NCBI GenBank assembly: GCA_030053945.1
Contig: JASGCW010000028.1
Location: 1-37,171 of the forward strand
DNA from: Limnohabitans sp.
GTDB taxonomy: Bacteria > Bacteroidota > Bacteroidia > Flavobacteriales > Flavobacteriaceae
Length of the DNA stretch: 37,171 nt
Direction of reading: 5' to 3'
How positions within the stretch are numbered: the first letter of the stretch is position 1; the number at the start of each line of letters is the position of its first letter. Below are positions 8,414 through 19,600 of the stretch, piece after piece. Below the pieces are notes generated by a model that ran no database searches, was not told the origin of the DNA, and worked only from the letters and a program-made list of their open reading frames with translations. The position numbers and the translations under genes were made by a program.

Positions 8414-9025
8414 ATGAAAAGTTTTAAATCGATATTGTTTTTTACACTTCCTTTTGTAATGCTATCAAGCTGTACAAAAGATGATTCATATGAAATACCT
8501 CCTGTTAGACAGGTGATTTTTGAAGAAAATTTTAATGCAAACACAGATGGTACAATTTTAGATACTCCTAACTGGACAAATATATCACAACAAGGAACTA
8601 AAAAATGGACTGAAGAGGTATTTAGTGGCAATGGATATGCTGAATTTACTTCTTTTAGTTCAGGTCAGCCTCTAAATGTTGCTTGGTTAATTTCTCCTGA
8701 AATAGATATGGATGCTAAAGAGGGTGAAAAATTAGCTTTCCAAACAGCTCACAGCTTTTTAACAAGTAGAGATAACACCATTGAATTAATGGTTTCAAAA
8801 GATTTTGACGGAACAAATTTTGCAGCTGCTAGTTGGGTAAAAGTACCTGCAAATATGGTTAGTCCAGATGACACTAGATTCGTTTGGATAAATTCAGGAG
8901 AAGTTGATTTTTCTAAATTAACAGGAAAAATCCATTTTGCATTTAAAGTTTCTGGCTCAGGTACCAACACTAATTTAGACGCTACTTTTCAATTAGACAA
9001 TATTCGTTTATACACAACAAAATAA
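8414..9025 (+). CDS. Surface lipoprotein, choice-of-anchor-J-like domain
   Basis: 203 residues from ATG 8414. A longer frame opens at 8336 inside the receptor gene but would lack a signal sequence; starting at 8414 gives MKSFKSILFF and a lipobox MLSSC with Cys near residue 18, so this start is preferred. After the Cys, TKDDS (acidic) fits the flavobacterial surface-export pattern of lipoproteins. The body (about 35-203) is a beta-sandwich resembling choice-of-anchor-J/DUF5017 domains: NFNANTDG near the start, NGYAEF, AWLISPEIDM and a closing LDNIRLY strand. Such domains are thought to bind ligands or polymers. It sits between the receptor and the DUF5689 gene and ends in TAATG shared with the next start. 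Specific function unknown. Confidence 0.8.
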   Translation: MKSFKSILFFTLPFVMLSSCTKDDSYEIPPVRQVIFEENFNANTDGTILDTPNWTNISQQGTKKWTEEVFSGNGYAEFTSFSSGQPLNVAWLISPEIDMDAKEGEKLAFQTAHSFLTSRDNTIELMVSKDFDGTNFAAASWVKVPANMVSPDDTRFVWINSGEVDFSKLTGKIHFAFKVSGSGTNTNLDATFQLDNIRLYTTK

Positions 9026-10398
9026 TGAGAATTATGAAATTTAATATAGTAAAAAACATAAGTCTAATGAGTTTAGTTGCTCTTGGATTTTTTGGTTGTG
9101 CTGAAAACAATTTTGATGCATTACCTGATACTTGTGTAGAAACTTCATGGGTAAAAAACAAGGAAGTATCTGATATCGTTACATTTGCAAACACAACTTC
9201 AACAACTTACCCTCAAATTTCGACTCCTAAACCCTATACTCAAAATGATTATATTGAAGGTTATGTAACATCAAGTGATGAGAGAGGAAATTTTTATAAA
9301 TCTGTGAGCCTACAAACCATAACCACTTCTGGAACTCCAATTGGTTTTTCAATCGCTATCGACAAAGAAAGTTTATATGCTGATCGTTTTACTCCTGGAA
9401 CTAAAGTAACTATTAGTTTAAATGGCTTATATTGTGCTATTGTTGATGGTTCTTTAAAAATTGGCGAGTTATTTGAAGGGACTAGTATTGGGAGAATATC
9501 TGTGAATAATTTGAGTAAATTTGTTTTTGCATCTTGTTCCAATAAAGTTGACGAAAACACTTTTGTTAGAACTTTACCTATATCAACTGCTATAAACAAT
9601 GCTAATTTAAATACTTTAATTGAACTAGACAATGTCCAATTTGCAGATAGTTCACTTAATAGAACAATGTATGATGTTGATTCTGGAGGTGGAGCGACGA
9701 ATCACCTTTTAATGGACAAAACAACAGGTGTAACAACCATCATCAGAAATAGTAGTTTTGCTCAATTTGCTGGAAATAAAATCCCAAGCGGTAGTGGAAA
9801 AATTAGAGGTGTTTTGACAAAATTCGGGACTACTTTCCAATTTTTAATTAGAGACTTTGATGATTTAAAATTAAACACTCCAAGGTTCTACAATTTTGCA
9901 GGTACTTTGAATGAAAATTTTAATAGTTATACAAATAACAGCACTGCTTTTCCAAAATATTTAAACCTACCAATTTTAGGAACTAAATCATGGATTGCAA
10001 AAACTGCAAGTGGATTACAGTATATCGAAATGTCTTCTTTTGGTGGAAATATTGAGAAAAACAGATCATTATTTATGGTTCCTGTAGATTTTACCGCAGC
10101 AAATAGTATGACATTCCAAATTAGAGCTCAGTTCTACAATGGTGCTTGTTTAAAAGTATATTATACGAATAATTATACACCAGGACAAAACATAAACGCT
10201 GCTACGTTATATGATATCACCTCTTCATTTACTATTCCAACTGCTACTACTAGTAGCTTTGCTAGCGCAGGAACATACAATATTCCAGCTTCTGTAACTG
10301 GAAACGGGTTCTTTGTGTTTGAATATGTAGGAAGTAGTTTAACTAGCGCACCTATTGTAACTACTACTATGCAAATTGATAATTTAGTTATAAACTAA
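9025..10398 (+). CDS. DUF5689-domain lipoprotein
   Basis: 457 residues from the ATG that overlaps the previous stop (TAATG), which implies translational coupling; a second ATG at 9034 would give an equally good signal peptide. The lipobox is LGFFGC, Cys25. Residues about 45-285 match the DUF5689 layout (NDYIEGYVTSSDERGNFYKS, then an OB-like beta barrel with SIAIDKESLY and GTKVTISLNGLY). Residues about 293-457 form a second domain of the same jelly-roll type as the preceding lipoprotein (NENFNSY, ending TTMQIDNLVIN). DUF5689 proteins commonly accompany TonB receptors in Flavobacteriia; their ligands are undefined. It is probably surface-exposed and may pass substrate to the receptor. Last gene of the operon; a terminator follows at 10423. 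Confidence 0.82.
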   Translation: MRIMKFNIVKNISLMSLVALGFFGCAENNFDALPDTCVETSWVKNKEVSDIVTFANTTSTTYPQISTPKPYTQNDYIEGYVTSSDERGNFYKSVSLQTITTSGTPIGFSIAIDKESLYADRFTPGTKVTISLNGLYCAIVDGSLKIGELFEGTSIGRISVNNLSKFVFASCSNKVDENTFVRTLPISTAINNANLNTLIELDNVQFADSSLNRTMYDVDSGGGATNHLLMDKTTGVTTIIRNSSFAQFAGNKIPSGSGKIRGVLTKFGTTFQFLIRDFDDLKLNTPRFYNFAGTLNENFNSYTNNSTAFPKYLNLPILGTKSWIAKTASGLQYIEMSSFGGNIEKNRSLFMVPVDFTAANSMTFQIRAQFYNGACLKVYYTNNYTPGQNINAATLYDITSSFTIPTATTSSFASAGTYNIPASVTGNGFFVFEYVGSSLTSAPIVTTTMQIDNLVIN

Positions 10399-10422
10399 AT
10401 CATTTTAATTACCTATAATTTA

Positions 10423-10456
10423 TAAAGCGGAAGAATGTTCTTTCGCTTTATTTTTT
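10423..10456 (+). terminator. Terminator of the TonB receptor operon
   Basis: TAAAGCGGAAGAA pairs with TTCTTTCGCTTTA with one G-T pair, then six T. It lies 25 bp after the DUF5689 stop codon. Confidence 0.85.
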
Positions 10457-10700
10457 AGTCAAAATTCAATTTTAACCCTGATAATACATAGACTTTGTAA
10501 AGGATGTAAAAAGAGTGCAGATGACGAATAATCATATACTCAAATTTTATTCCTCAAAATAGTTCATCATTTTCTCTTCTAAAATTTTCCGTGAGCATTT
10601 GATTTTATTGAAAACTTTGCTTTATAACCAAGTCTAATACAACAACTCAAACTCACTTTAAACTAAAGTCTGGATAAGGAAACCTTGAATTAATAAACCA
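10457..10700. other. Gene-less spacer between convergent operons
   Basis: About 240 bp between two terminators. No frame longer than about a dozen codons has a start, and I see no repeat or conserved RNA. Probably plain intergenic DNA. Confidence 0.55.
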
Positions 10701-10734
10701 AAAAGCCCTTATCTTTCATAGATAAGGGCTTTTA
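10701..10734. terminator. Terminator of the adhesin/SprF/OmpA operon
   Basis: AAAAGCCCTTATC pairs with GATAAGGGCTTTT around a 7-nt loop, with T-rich exit on the minus strand. It lies 18 bp after the OmpA-family stop codon. Confidence 0.85.
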
Positions 10735-10752
10735 AAATGACTAACTTTATAG

Positions 10753-12618
10753 TTATTTCTTCACAATCATAAATTCACTACGACGATTTTGTGCGTGTTG
10801 TACTTCGTTACACTCATCACAAGCAACTTTTGGCTCACTTTCTCCAAAACCTTGTCCTGTGATTCGCTCTGTATTTATTCCTTTAGAAATTATATACTGA
10901 ACTGTAGATTTTGCTCTGCGTTCTGATAATTGCATATTGTATTTGTCATTTCCTCGATTATCAGTATGCGATTTAACAAAGATTACCATATTTGGATATT
11001 TGTTCATTACCTCAACAAGCTTGTCTAATTCCATAGCTCCTTCTAAAGTGATGTTACTCTTGTTGTAATCAAATAAAATCTCATTAAGTATAACTTCCGT
11101 TTCTGTAACAACAGCTTCTGTTGGATTCAAATCTGCTACTAGTGTTGCTTGATTTCTTGATTTACCTAAAGGGAATGTTTGTGATACAAAACCATTATGT
11201 TCAGCATTGATTGCATAATCTTTCTCGCAATCTAATTGAAATACCGCCTCACCATTATCATTAGTAATTCCTCTTACTAAATTATTATCTGCATCAGTAA
11301 TGGTTAATAGTGTTTGTGACAATATCGAACCTGTCTTTGCATTATGTGTTTTAACCAATAAATCTAAGCTACAAACAGGAGTTGCTAGATAAACATCATC
11401 ATCACCCGCTCCGCCTTCTCTATTACTTGATAAAAAAGCAATATTTTTTGATTGGTTAAATGAAAAAGCAAAATCATCTTTTTCACTATTTACTGGTTTT
11501 CCTAAATTAATTACAGTTTCTTTATCTGCATTGTATGCAAATACATCTAATCCGCCTAAACCTTTTTTCCCATTTGAAGAAAAATATAAAGTTCCATCAT
11601 CTGCAATAAATGGAAATTGCTCAGAGCCTTCTGTATTTACTTTATCTCCTAAATTTTCAGGTGTCCCATAAGTTCCATCTGCTTTAACAGCTACTTTCCA
11701 AATATCATTTCCTCCTTTACCACCTGGTCTATTAGAAGAAAAATACAAAGTAGAACCATCCTTACTTAAAGAAGGACTTGTGCTATAAAACTCTTTTCCG
11801 TTTATAGGCAATGCTGTTATATTACTCCATTTTCCGTCCTTAAGAACAGCTTTGTAAAGATACATTTTACCAAATTTTGTTTTCTTATCGGCTGATTTTT
11901 CAAATTTATTTTCAAAGAAACTTTCTCTTGAAAAATAAGCAGTCTTTCCATCAGCACTCAAACAAACAGGTCCTTCGTGAAATTTAGTATTTAAATCATC
12001 TAGGGTAACTGGTGAACCGGATAATTTATTATCTATATAATCCACTTTGTAAATATCAATTTTGGGTTGATCATTCCATCCTTCTGATTTTCTAGTAGTA
12101 TTTCTAGTAGAAACAAAATAAATGGTGTTATCAACAATTTGTGCTCCAAAATCTGAATATTTTGAATTCAAATCTATAGGTGATATGTCAAACTTCTTTT
12201 TACTTCCTATAAGGTTAGCTAAATAATTAGGCTCTTCTTCTGCATTTGCTGCTCTTGAATCATTAGGAGCTAGCAATGCAAATTTCTTCATTATAGCATT
12301 TGCCTCATCATATTTTTTGTTAGCCTTTAACATTTGAGCGTAACGAAAATAAGTTTCTGAATCCTTGCTAGTTGAAATTACTTTAGAATACCATTTTTCT
12401 GCTTCAACGGGATTAAAAATATTGAAATAACAATCTCCTAATTGCTTATAAACGTAATTATCAGCTTTGGATTTTTCAACAATTTTCAAATACTCTTTAG
12501 AAGCATTTACATATTCATATTGCTTGAAATAATTATCAGCAATTTTAGTATCCTTAGTCTGTGCAATAGATGCAAAAGTTCCTAAAGCTAGACTTACAAT
12601 TAAATATATTTTTTTCAT
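10753..12618 (-). CDS. OmpA-family protein of a T9SS operon (PorE-like layout)
   Basis: 621 residues. Signal peptide 1-19. A tetratricopeptide-like helical region (about 22-120) is followed by WD40-like PD40 beta-propeller repeats (about 155-410; STLYFSSNRPGGKGGNDIW and TLYFSSNGKKGLGGLDVF are two blades). Next is a carboxypeptidase-regulatory-like domain (about 418-490) and an OmpA-type peptidoglycan-binding domain (about 508-621) with the SHTDNRG and LSERRA signatures. This TPR-PD40-CPD-OmpA order matches PorE-like proteins that connect the T9SS to peptidoglycan. A Cys pair (Cys600, Cys603) in the OmpA domain could form a disulfide. Third gene of an operon with a giant type B cargo protein and a PorP/SprF protein, with a 20-bp gap. 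Likely an accessory anchor for that cargo rather than the core PorE itself; this is inference. Confidence 0.88.
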   Translation of the reverse strand: MKKIYLIVSLALGTFASIAQTKDTKIADNYFKQYEYVNASKEYLKIVEKSKADNYVYKQLGDCYFNIFNPVEAEKWYSKVISTSKDSETYFRYAQMLKANKKYDEANAIMKKFALLAPNDSRAANAEEEPNYLANLIGSKKKFDISPIDLNSKYSDFGAQIVDNTIYFVSTRNTTRKSEGWNDQPKIDIYKVDYIDNKLSGSPVTLDDLNTKFHEGPVCLSADGKTAYFSRESFFENKFEKSADKKTKFGKMYLYKAVLKDGKWSNITALPINGKEFYSTSPSLSKDGSTLYFSSNRPGGKGGNDIWKVAVKADGTYGTPENLGDKVNTEGSEQFPFIADDGTLYFSSNGKKGLGGLDVFAYNADKETVINLGKPVNSEKDDFAFSFNQSKNIAFLSSNREGGAGDDDVYLATPVCSLDLLVKTHNAKTGSILSQTLLTITDADNNLVRGITNDNGEAVFQLDCEKDYAINAEHNGFVSQTFPLGKSRNQATLVADLNPTEAVVTETEVILNEILFDYNKSNITLEGAMELDKLVEVMNKYPNMVIFVKSHTDNRGNDKYNMQLSERRAKSTVQYIISKGINTERITGQGFGESEPKVACDECNEVQHAQNRRSEFMIVKK

Positions 12619-12638
12619 TTTTAAAGTACCAATTAAAG

Positions 12639-13559
12639 TTAGAAATAACGTGGAGATCCTGTAACTTTCTTAGGAAAATTAAGATCAAATAACAATATAA
12701 CTTCGTGTGAAGAAGGTGTTGCTACTTTTAGATCAGATACTATGTGATCATAAGCATAACCAACTCTAATTCCTGGACTAATTTTATAACTGGCCATTGC
12801 TCCAAATGAATCTTGATAACGATATGTGGCTCCTAACTCAAATTTTTCAAAGAATAGAAAATTAGTAGATAAATCAAATGATGTTGGCGCATTAAATGCT
12901 GATTTAACCATAAAGAATGGTTTGAATTTTAAATTTTGATTCAAATCAAACACATACCCTCCAGTTAAAAAGTAATGTTGCACTTCAGAACCGTATTGAA
13001 CACCATTGAAATCAAGGTGTCTAGTTTTTAGTAAGTTTGGGACAGAAAGAGCCAAATAATATTTGTTAGTATAATAAAAAAGTCCTGTTCCTAAATTAAA
13101 ATTTGCAGAATTAGTATTCTGTGCAAATGATCCATCTGTTGGTACAGGCAGTGTATGCGCAATTTGACTGTTTAATCCAATTTTTAACATTGATAAACCA
13201 GCTTTCATACCCATAGCCAGTTTATGTTCGCCGCCTAATTTTAAAGTATATGAAAAATCTGCATATAAATTATTCTCATTTACTGGACCTATATTATCTG
13301 AAATAGCCGATAATCCAAGACCTACATTTTTACCTACTGGTGAATGTCCAGATGCTGTAAATGTCGTAGGAGAATCTTCTATTTCAACCCATTGTTTTCT
13401 ATATAATAATCCAAAAGATAAATTTTCTTTTGACCCTGCATAAGCAGGATTTATCACATTCATATTATACATATATTGTGTATAATGAGGGTCTTGTTGA
13501 GCTTTTGCTTCATACAAACCAGAAATTGCTAAAAGAAAAAGTAATGATATTTTTTTCAT
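12639..13559 (-). CDS. PorP/SprF-family T9SS outer-membrane protein
   Basis: 306 residues. Signal peptide 1-20 (ends EAKAQ), then the family hallmark QDPHYTQYMYNMNVINPAYAGS at about 21-42 and RKQWV at 54-58. The remainder is an alternating beta-barrel of roughly 14 strands ending in an aromatic residue (SPRYF). Family members such as SprF of Flavobacterium johnsoniae sit in the outer membrane and are needed for secretion or surface attachment of cargo with type B sorting domains encoded beside them. Here the upstream gene encodes exactly such a cargo, so this is very probably its dedicated partner. The 57-bp gap to the adhesin stop holds a perfect inverted repeat; the gap to the OmpA gene is 20 bp. 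Confidence 0.93.
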   Translation of the reverse strand: MKKISLLFLLAISGLYEAKAQQDPHYTQYMYNMNVINPAYAGSKENLSFGLLYRKQWVEIEDSPTTFTASGHSPVGKNVGLGLSAISDNIGPVNENNLYADFSYTLKLGGEHKLAMGMKAGLSMLKIGLNSQIAHTLPVPTDGSFAQNTNSANFNLGTGLFYYTNKYYLALSVPNLLKTRHLDFNGVQYGSEVQHYFLTGGYVFDLNQNLKFKPFFMVKSAFNAPTSFDLSTNFLFFEKFELGATYRYQDSFGAMASYKISPGIRVGYAYDHIVSDLKVATPSSHEVILLFDLNFPKKVTGSPRYF

Positions 13560-13573
13560 TTGTTTGTTTTTTA

Positions 13574-13606
13574 TACAGCTTTGTTCATAGTATGAACAAA
13601 GCTGTA
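13574..13606. promoter_or_regulatory. Perfect 16-bp inverted repeat inside the operon
   Basis: TACAGCTTTGTTCATA and its exact complement flank a single G. It lies in the gap between the adhesin stop and the SprF-like start. The minus-strand exit is A-rich rather than T-rich, so it is not a standard terminator for this operon. It may be an mRNA-stabilising or processing hairpin. Confidence 0.6.
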
Positions 13607-13616
13607 ATTTTAGTTT

Positions 13617-16600
13617 TTATTTATTAATATAAATCCAACCTGATTTAGTTTCACCATTCTTTTGTTCAATTACAAAGTAATAGGTTCCGTCTGGTAATTG
13701 TTGACCATTATCAGATTGTCCAACCCATTGATTAGTATAATCTGCTAATCCATATACTTTAGTACCATATCTATTAAAGATATTAAGTTGTTTAACACCT
13801 AATCCTCTTAAATCTAGATTATCATTATCTCCGTCCCCATTTGGAGAAATACCTTTAGGAATAACACAGAAAGGCGATTCTACAGTTATTTTTTGAGTAT
13901 CCGTACAACCATCTGGTGTAGTTGTAATTTTAACAGAAAAAGTAATTGGGAAACTTGAAGTTTGAATATTATTTTCAGCTATATATTTAGTTACATTAAA
14001 TGTACTGTTTGTTGCACCAGAAATTAAAATTCCTAAATTATCATTAAACCACTGATATGTAGTAGTCTGTGGATTATACGAATTATTTACTGGAGAAGCA
14101 GTAATTATATAATTTGTCCCATTACATTCTCCATTAGTATTAATAAGAATATCCGTCATATCTTCACTTATAGTAGTTTGTTTAGATGCACTACAACCTA
14201 AATTACTTACCGTTACTTCATAAATTCCAAATTCGGTTACATTGATAAAACTTGTAGTAAATGATAATGGACTACCATCTTTTCTCCAAGTATAAGTAAT
14301 ATTAGGATCAGTCAAACTAAAATTAGTAGGAACAACTTTAATTGTAGCAGTTTCATTAGCACACTTGATAGGATTTGTTACATCTAAATTAAATACAGGG
14401 ACAAAATTAACTGTAAATACTTGAGATAAACTTGTTATACATCCATTCAAATTAATTGTACATACATAAGTACCAGTTGTGGTTACTGTCACAACATTTG
14501 TTGTTGCTCCAGTTATCGTAGTTCCATTTAAAGTCCAACTATAGGTAGCATCACCTACAACAAAATTTGTTGGTGTAACCGTAATTGTGGCTGTTTCATT
14601 ACTACAAATAGTATTGTCCGCATCAGATGATGAAATGGTTGCAACTGGTTGAGGATTTACAGTGAATAATAAAGAATATACATTTGTACATCCATTCAAA
14701 TTAATTGTGCAAGCATATGTACCTGTTGTGGTTACTGTCACAACATTTGTTGTTGCTCCAGTGATTGTAGTACCATTTAAAGTCCAACTATAAGTAGCAT
14801 CGCCAACAGCAAAATTAGTTGGAGTAACTGTAATGGTTGCTGAATCTGTGCTACAAATTGTATTATCTGCATCTGATGATGATATTGTAGCCAATGGTTG
14901 TGGATTTACAGTAAAGGCTAAAGAATATACATTTGTACATCCATTCAGATTAATTGTACAAGCATATGTACCACTTGTTGTTACTGTCACAACATTTGTT
15001 GTAGCTCCAGTTATAGTAGTACCGTTTAAAGTCCAACTATAAGTAGCATCACCCACAGCAAAATTTGTTGGTGTAACCGTAATTGTAGCTGTTTCACTAC
15101 TACAAATAGTATTGTCCGCATCTGATGATGAAATTGTAGCCAATGGTTGAGGGTTTACTGTAAACACTAAAGAATAAACACTTGTACATCCATTCAAATT
15201 AATTGTACACTCATATGTACCACTTGTTGTTACTGTCACAACATTTGTAGTTGCTCCAGTTATTGTAGTACCATTTAAAGTCCAACTATAAGTAGCATCA
15301 CCTACAACAAAATTTGTAGGAGTAACTGTAATCGTTGCTGAATCTGTACTACAAATAGTATTGTCTGCATCAGATGATGAAATAGTTGCTAATGGACCTG
15401 GATTTACTGTAAATGTCAACGAATAAACATTTGTACATCCATTTAGATTAATTGTACATTCATAAGTACCTGTTGTGGTTACTGTCACAACATTTGTTGT
15501 TGCTCCAGTTATTGTTGTACCGTTTAAAGTCCAACTGTAAGTAGCGTCTCCTACTACAAAATTTGTTGGAGTAACTGTAATTGTAGCTGACTCATTACCA
15601 CAAATAATATTATCTGCATCCGATGATGAAATTGTCGCAATAGGGAATTTTTTAACTACTAAATTTAGAGGAACAACTGTGTTACATAAAGGTGAACCAT
15701 TAGTAACAACTCTAATATAAATTGTTTGTGAAGCACCTACATAAGGAACGCTAGAATTTATAATATTAGTATTACCAGCCAGTGCATCAGCTTCATTATA
15801 ATAATAAGTTACTGTATAAGTATAAGCAGGATTAAGTCCAACTAAAACTGTTGGTGTTATTGTAGCTAAATCAAACGTAGCTATTCCATCATTACTAGCA
15901 TCATCACATAATGCATAAGGAACTAAATCTGGAATTACAACATTAGGTCCTAGATTAACAATAATTGTATCCTGAACGTCATTAGGTCCACAAGTTACTA
16001 TACAAGTATATGTTCCAGATTGAGTTGCCGTATAGGTTGAAGCTGTTGCACCAGGAATTACAACTCCATTACGCTTCCATACAAAAGTGGCAGCAGCATT
16101 TGTAACATGAGAATCTAAAATAGTCGAAGTAACACCACATAAATTTTTATCTGGTCCTAAATCTACTGAACATACCGTAGAACAATCTGTTGCTCCTGCA
16201 CCTGTTTGACCAAAATTTGTTTGTGTTAACTTAATAAAACCAGCCGCTCCATTAAAGTTAGTAATTACTACCACATATACTTGCCCTGCAATTGCATTAG
16301 GAATTGTGAAATTTTCTACAGCAGCAGCTGAGTAACTACAATCCATAATGTTTCCTGGAGTATAAGGATAAAAAGTAGGATTAGTAGTATTATTAGGACA
16401 GTTTGATGGAGCTGGACAACCATTACCTAAATTACCACATGCAGCAGTATTTGAAGTAAAAGGTCCCCAAGCCACAAAATCAACATCTAACCCAGTACCT
16501 GTAGGGTTACCAGCTGCATCAAATGATGTATTTTGACTAAGTTGAAATTGAAGGTTTCCAGACTGTTGTACAGTCATAAAATAATATGTAGGATTAGGAT

Positions 16601-19600
16601 TTGTACCTAAACAAGCTTGCGCACCCTCACTAGGAACTCCAGTAGTATTTGCAAAAATGAATGGATCTGTAGGATTTGAACAAAATGCCTGTGCCGATTC
16701 ACAACTTGAAACTGTTCCAATACAAATATTAAAAGTTGTAGTTTGATTAGTTGTTGCAGTGGCAGTATAAACTCTTACATAATATGTATTACCAATTGTT
16801 AATCCAGAAATTATACTACTATTGTTTAATTGACATGCACCTTGTTGTACTAAAGCGGCACAAGTACCTGAATATACTACATGATTTAAGTCTGTAGTAG
16901 AACCTTGAACATTAAATAAATTAATATAATGTTTATTTGAAGTTGCTGTAAACTTAAACCATACATCATCGTCTGCTGTTCCAGCGCAAGTAGTTGCTGG
17001 AGTAGAAGCTGTAGCTCCAATAACTGATCCATTACCATACAAAGCACAAGAAGCATTATTATTTACAGGAACTACTATCGCATTTATACAATCATCATTT
17101 GCTACAGGAGTAGAAAATGCAAATGGTCCAGCCCAAACACTTAATCCATCTGTTGACCCACAGTTAGCTCTTACATAAAATTCGTATGCTGTTCCACCTG
17201 TCAATCCAGTAACGGTATATGGATTACTTGTCGTGATTACACCAGGTCCAGTAGGATATCCTAAAATTGCAGGCTGCACAATTATTTCCCAAGAAGTTGC
17301 AGTTCCTGGTGTTGCAGGTTGTGTCCATCCTAATACAGCAGATGTTTGTGTGATAGATGTTGCAGTAAGGTTTATAGGTTTACCACATGTAGGTGGAAAA
17401 CATTGTCCTATATCTGAATATAAAGGATTCGTAGTACTAGCAGCTCCAGTACCAGAAGGTTTTGTAAATATTGTAGTACTTCCTATAGGTTCAATGATAG
17501 AGATACCAACTTCTGATGGGAATGATCCTGCGGTAGTCCAATATAAGTCAAAAGGTATATTATGACAAATAGGCACAGTTATATCAATAGGTCCTGCTCC
17601 AGTAGTGAATGTAGAACCTAATGTTGCAATCACAATACCGTTTTGACGAACTTCCATTCTAGCACCATTCCAACCATCACCATAACTATCAGTTAACCTA
17701 AAAGTGTAGTTACATTGATTTGTAGGTGCACAAATGGTAGTAGTAAATGCAATTGGACCCGAAATAGTACTTGCATCAGTAGCAGAACATATAGCTCTCA
17801 CATAAAATTGATAATTTGTAGCAGCTGTAAGACCTGTAAAAGTATATGGATTTGTGTTAACAACTGTCCCACTTCCTGGAGCAGGTACTGCTGAACCATT
17901 AGGTACAACAAAAACTTCCCACTGAGTAGCAGTTCCAGCCTCAGTCCAGCCTAAATTAGCACTATTCATACCAATTCCTGTTACTGTTAAGTTTGTTGGT
18001 TGTGGACAAGTTGGTAAAGTTGTAAAACTAAAAGGTCCAGCCCATACACTATTACTAGTCCCAGAACAAACTACTCTAACATAAAATTGATATTGTGTTA
18101 AAGGCAATAAACCTGATATCGTATATGGATTTGTTGTCACATTCGCATATGTTGGTACGGTACTCGCACCTGGAGCAGGAGAACCATTTGGCACCACATA
18201 AATATCCCATGCAGTTGCACCAGCAGATGTCCAACCTAAAGTCGCCCCATTAGTTGTAATAGCAGTAGCCGTTAAATTTGTTGGTGGTAAACATGCAGGT
18301 GTTGCACAACTAAAAGTTGCAGAATATAAAGGAGTTGTTGTACTCGCAGCACCTGTCCCTGCAGCCTTAGTATATAATGTTTGTGTGAAATTGTTTATTA
18401 CCGAAATTCCCACTTCATTAGGAAATCCACCGGCAGCAGTCCAATATAACTCAAATGGATAATTATCACATAAAGGCACTATAATATCAACTGGTCCAGC
18501 ACCTGTAGTAAAGGTAGAACCTAATGTAGCGACTGCCACACCATTTTGACGCACTTCCATTGTTGCTCCATTCCAGCCATCGCCATAACTATCTGTTAAT
18601 CTGAAAGTATAATTACATTGCTGCGCTACATCACAAATCTTTGTATTAAATAAAAATGGTCCTGCCCAAGCACTAAACAATCCACCACCACAATCTGCTC
18701 TTACCCAGTATTGGTATGCAGTTGCAGCTGTTAAACCAGTTACGCCAAAGTTTGTATTAGTATTTGCTGTTATCCCCGAACCCGAAGGAATAGGAGAACC
18801 TGCAGGTTGAACAGCTACTTGCCAAGAAGTAGCTCCACTTGGATTAGTCCATGACAAATCAGCTGTAGTAGTTCCAATGTTAGAAGCTGAAAGACCAGCT
18901 GGAGGTGCACAATTTACTTGTTGAATAACCAAAGTATATGGAATACCTGTAGTTGTGGTAGTACTCGATGAAATTACAATTACGTAAGTTTGACCAGCCG
19001 TAACAGCAAATGTTGGAATCACCCTTGGTGTTGAACCAGTATCAGCCACACCACCTAAACAATTTACACCTACATTTGCACATCCATTATAGACAAATAA
19101 ACTTGAGCTAGCAGCTCCAGGAGTCATTGTTATTGAAATATTACCAGTAAAAGTTGGAGTAAAAGAATAAAATACTTCCGAACCCTGCATATAATTAGTT
19201 GTACTAGGAGTTGCACCACAACCAGTACCTTGTGGAGTATCAAATTCATCACCATAAGTATTTGTGTTAGCAGTATGACTATAAGGCAATGCACCAATCA
19301 CAATAGGTACACTACAAATTGAACCTTCTGGGCTTGTTGTAAAATTGAATGGTCCAACCCATTGACTAAGGTTTCCAGAACCACAATTAGCTCTTACATA
19401 AAATTCATAAGCTGTACTTGGAGTTAATCCAGTAGCTATATATGGGTTAGTAGAAGTTGCTGTACCTGTACCTGTTGGCACACCTGTACCTGGAGCTTGA
19501 ACTGCAACATCCCAATTAGTTGCGGTACCGCTATTGGTCCATTGTAAACTAGCAGTTGTAGGCGTAATTGGCCCCACATTTAAAGCAGATGGGTCCAAAC

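Noticed and set aside
10457..10700. Small gene between the two converging operons
   Set aside because: All start-led frames are about a dozen codons or fewer on both strands.
14833..15042. Plus-strand frames inside the giant adhesin gene (also 17233-17565, 19602-19841, 19929-20165)
   Set aside because: They mirror the repetitive Thr/Val-rich coding strand and have no signal of their own; antisense shadows.
14400..15644. CRISPR-like array
   Set aside because: The 249-bp units are contiguous without spacers and lie in frame in a coding gene as Ig-like domains.
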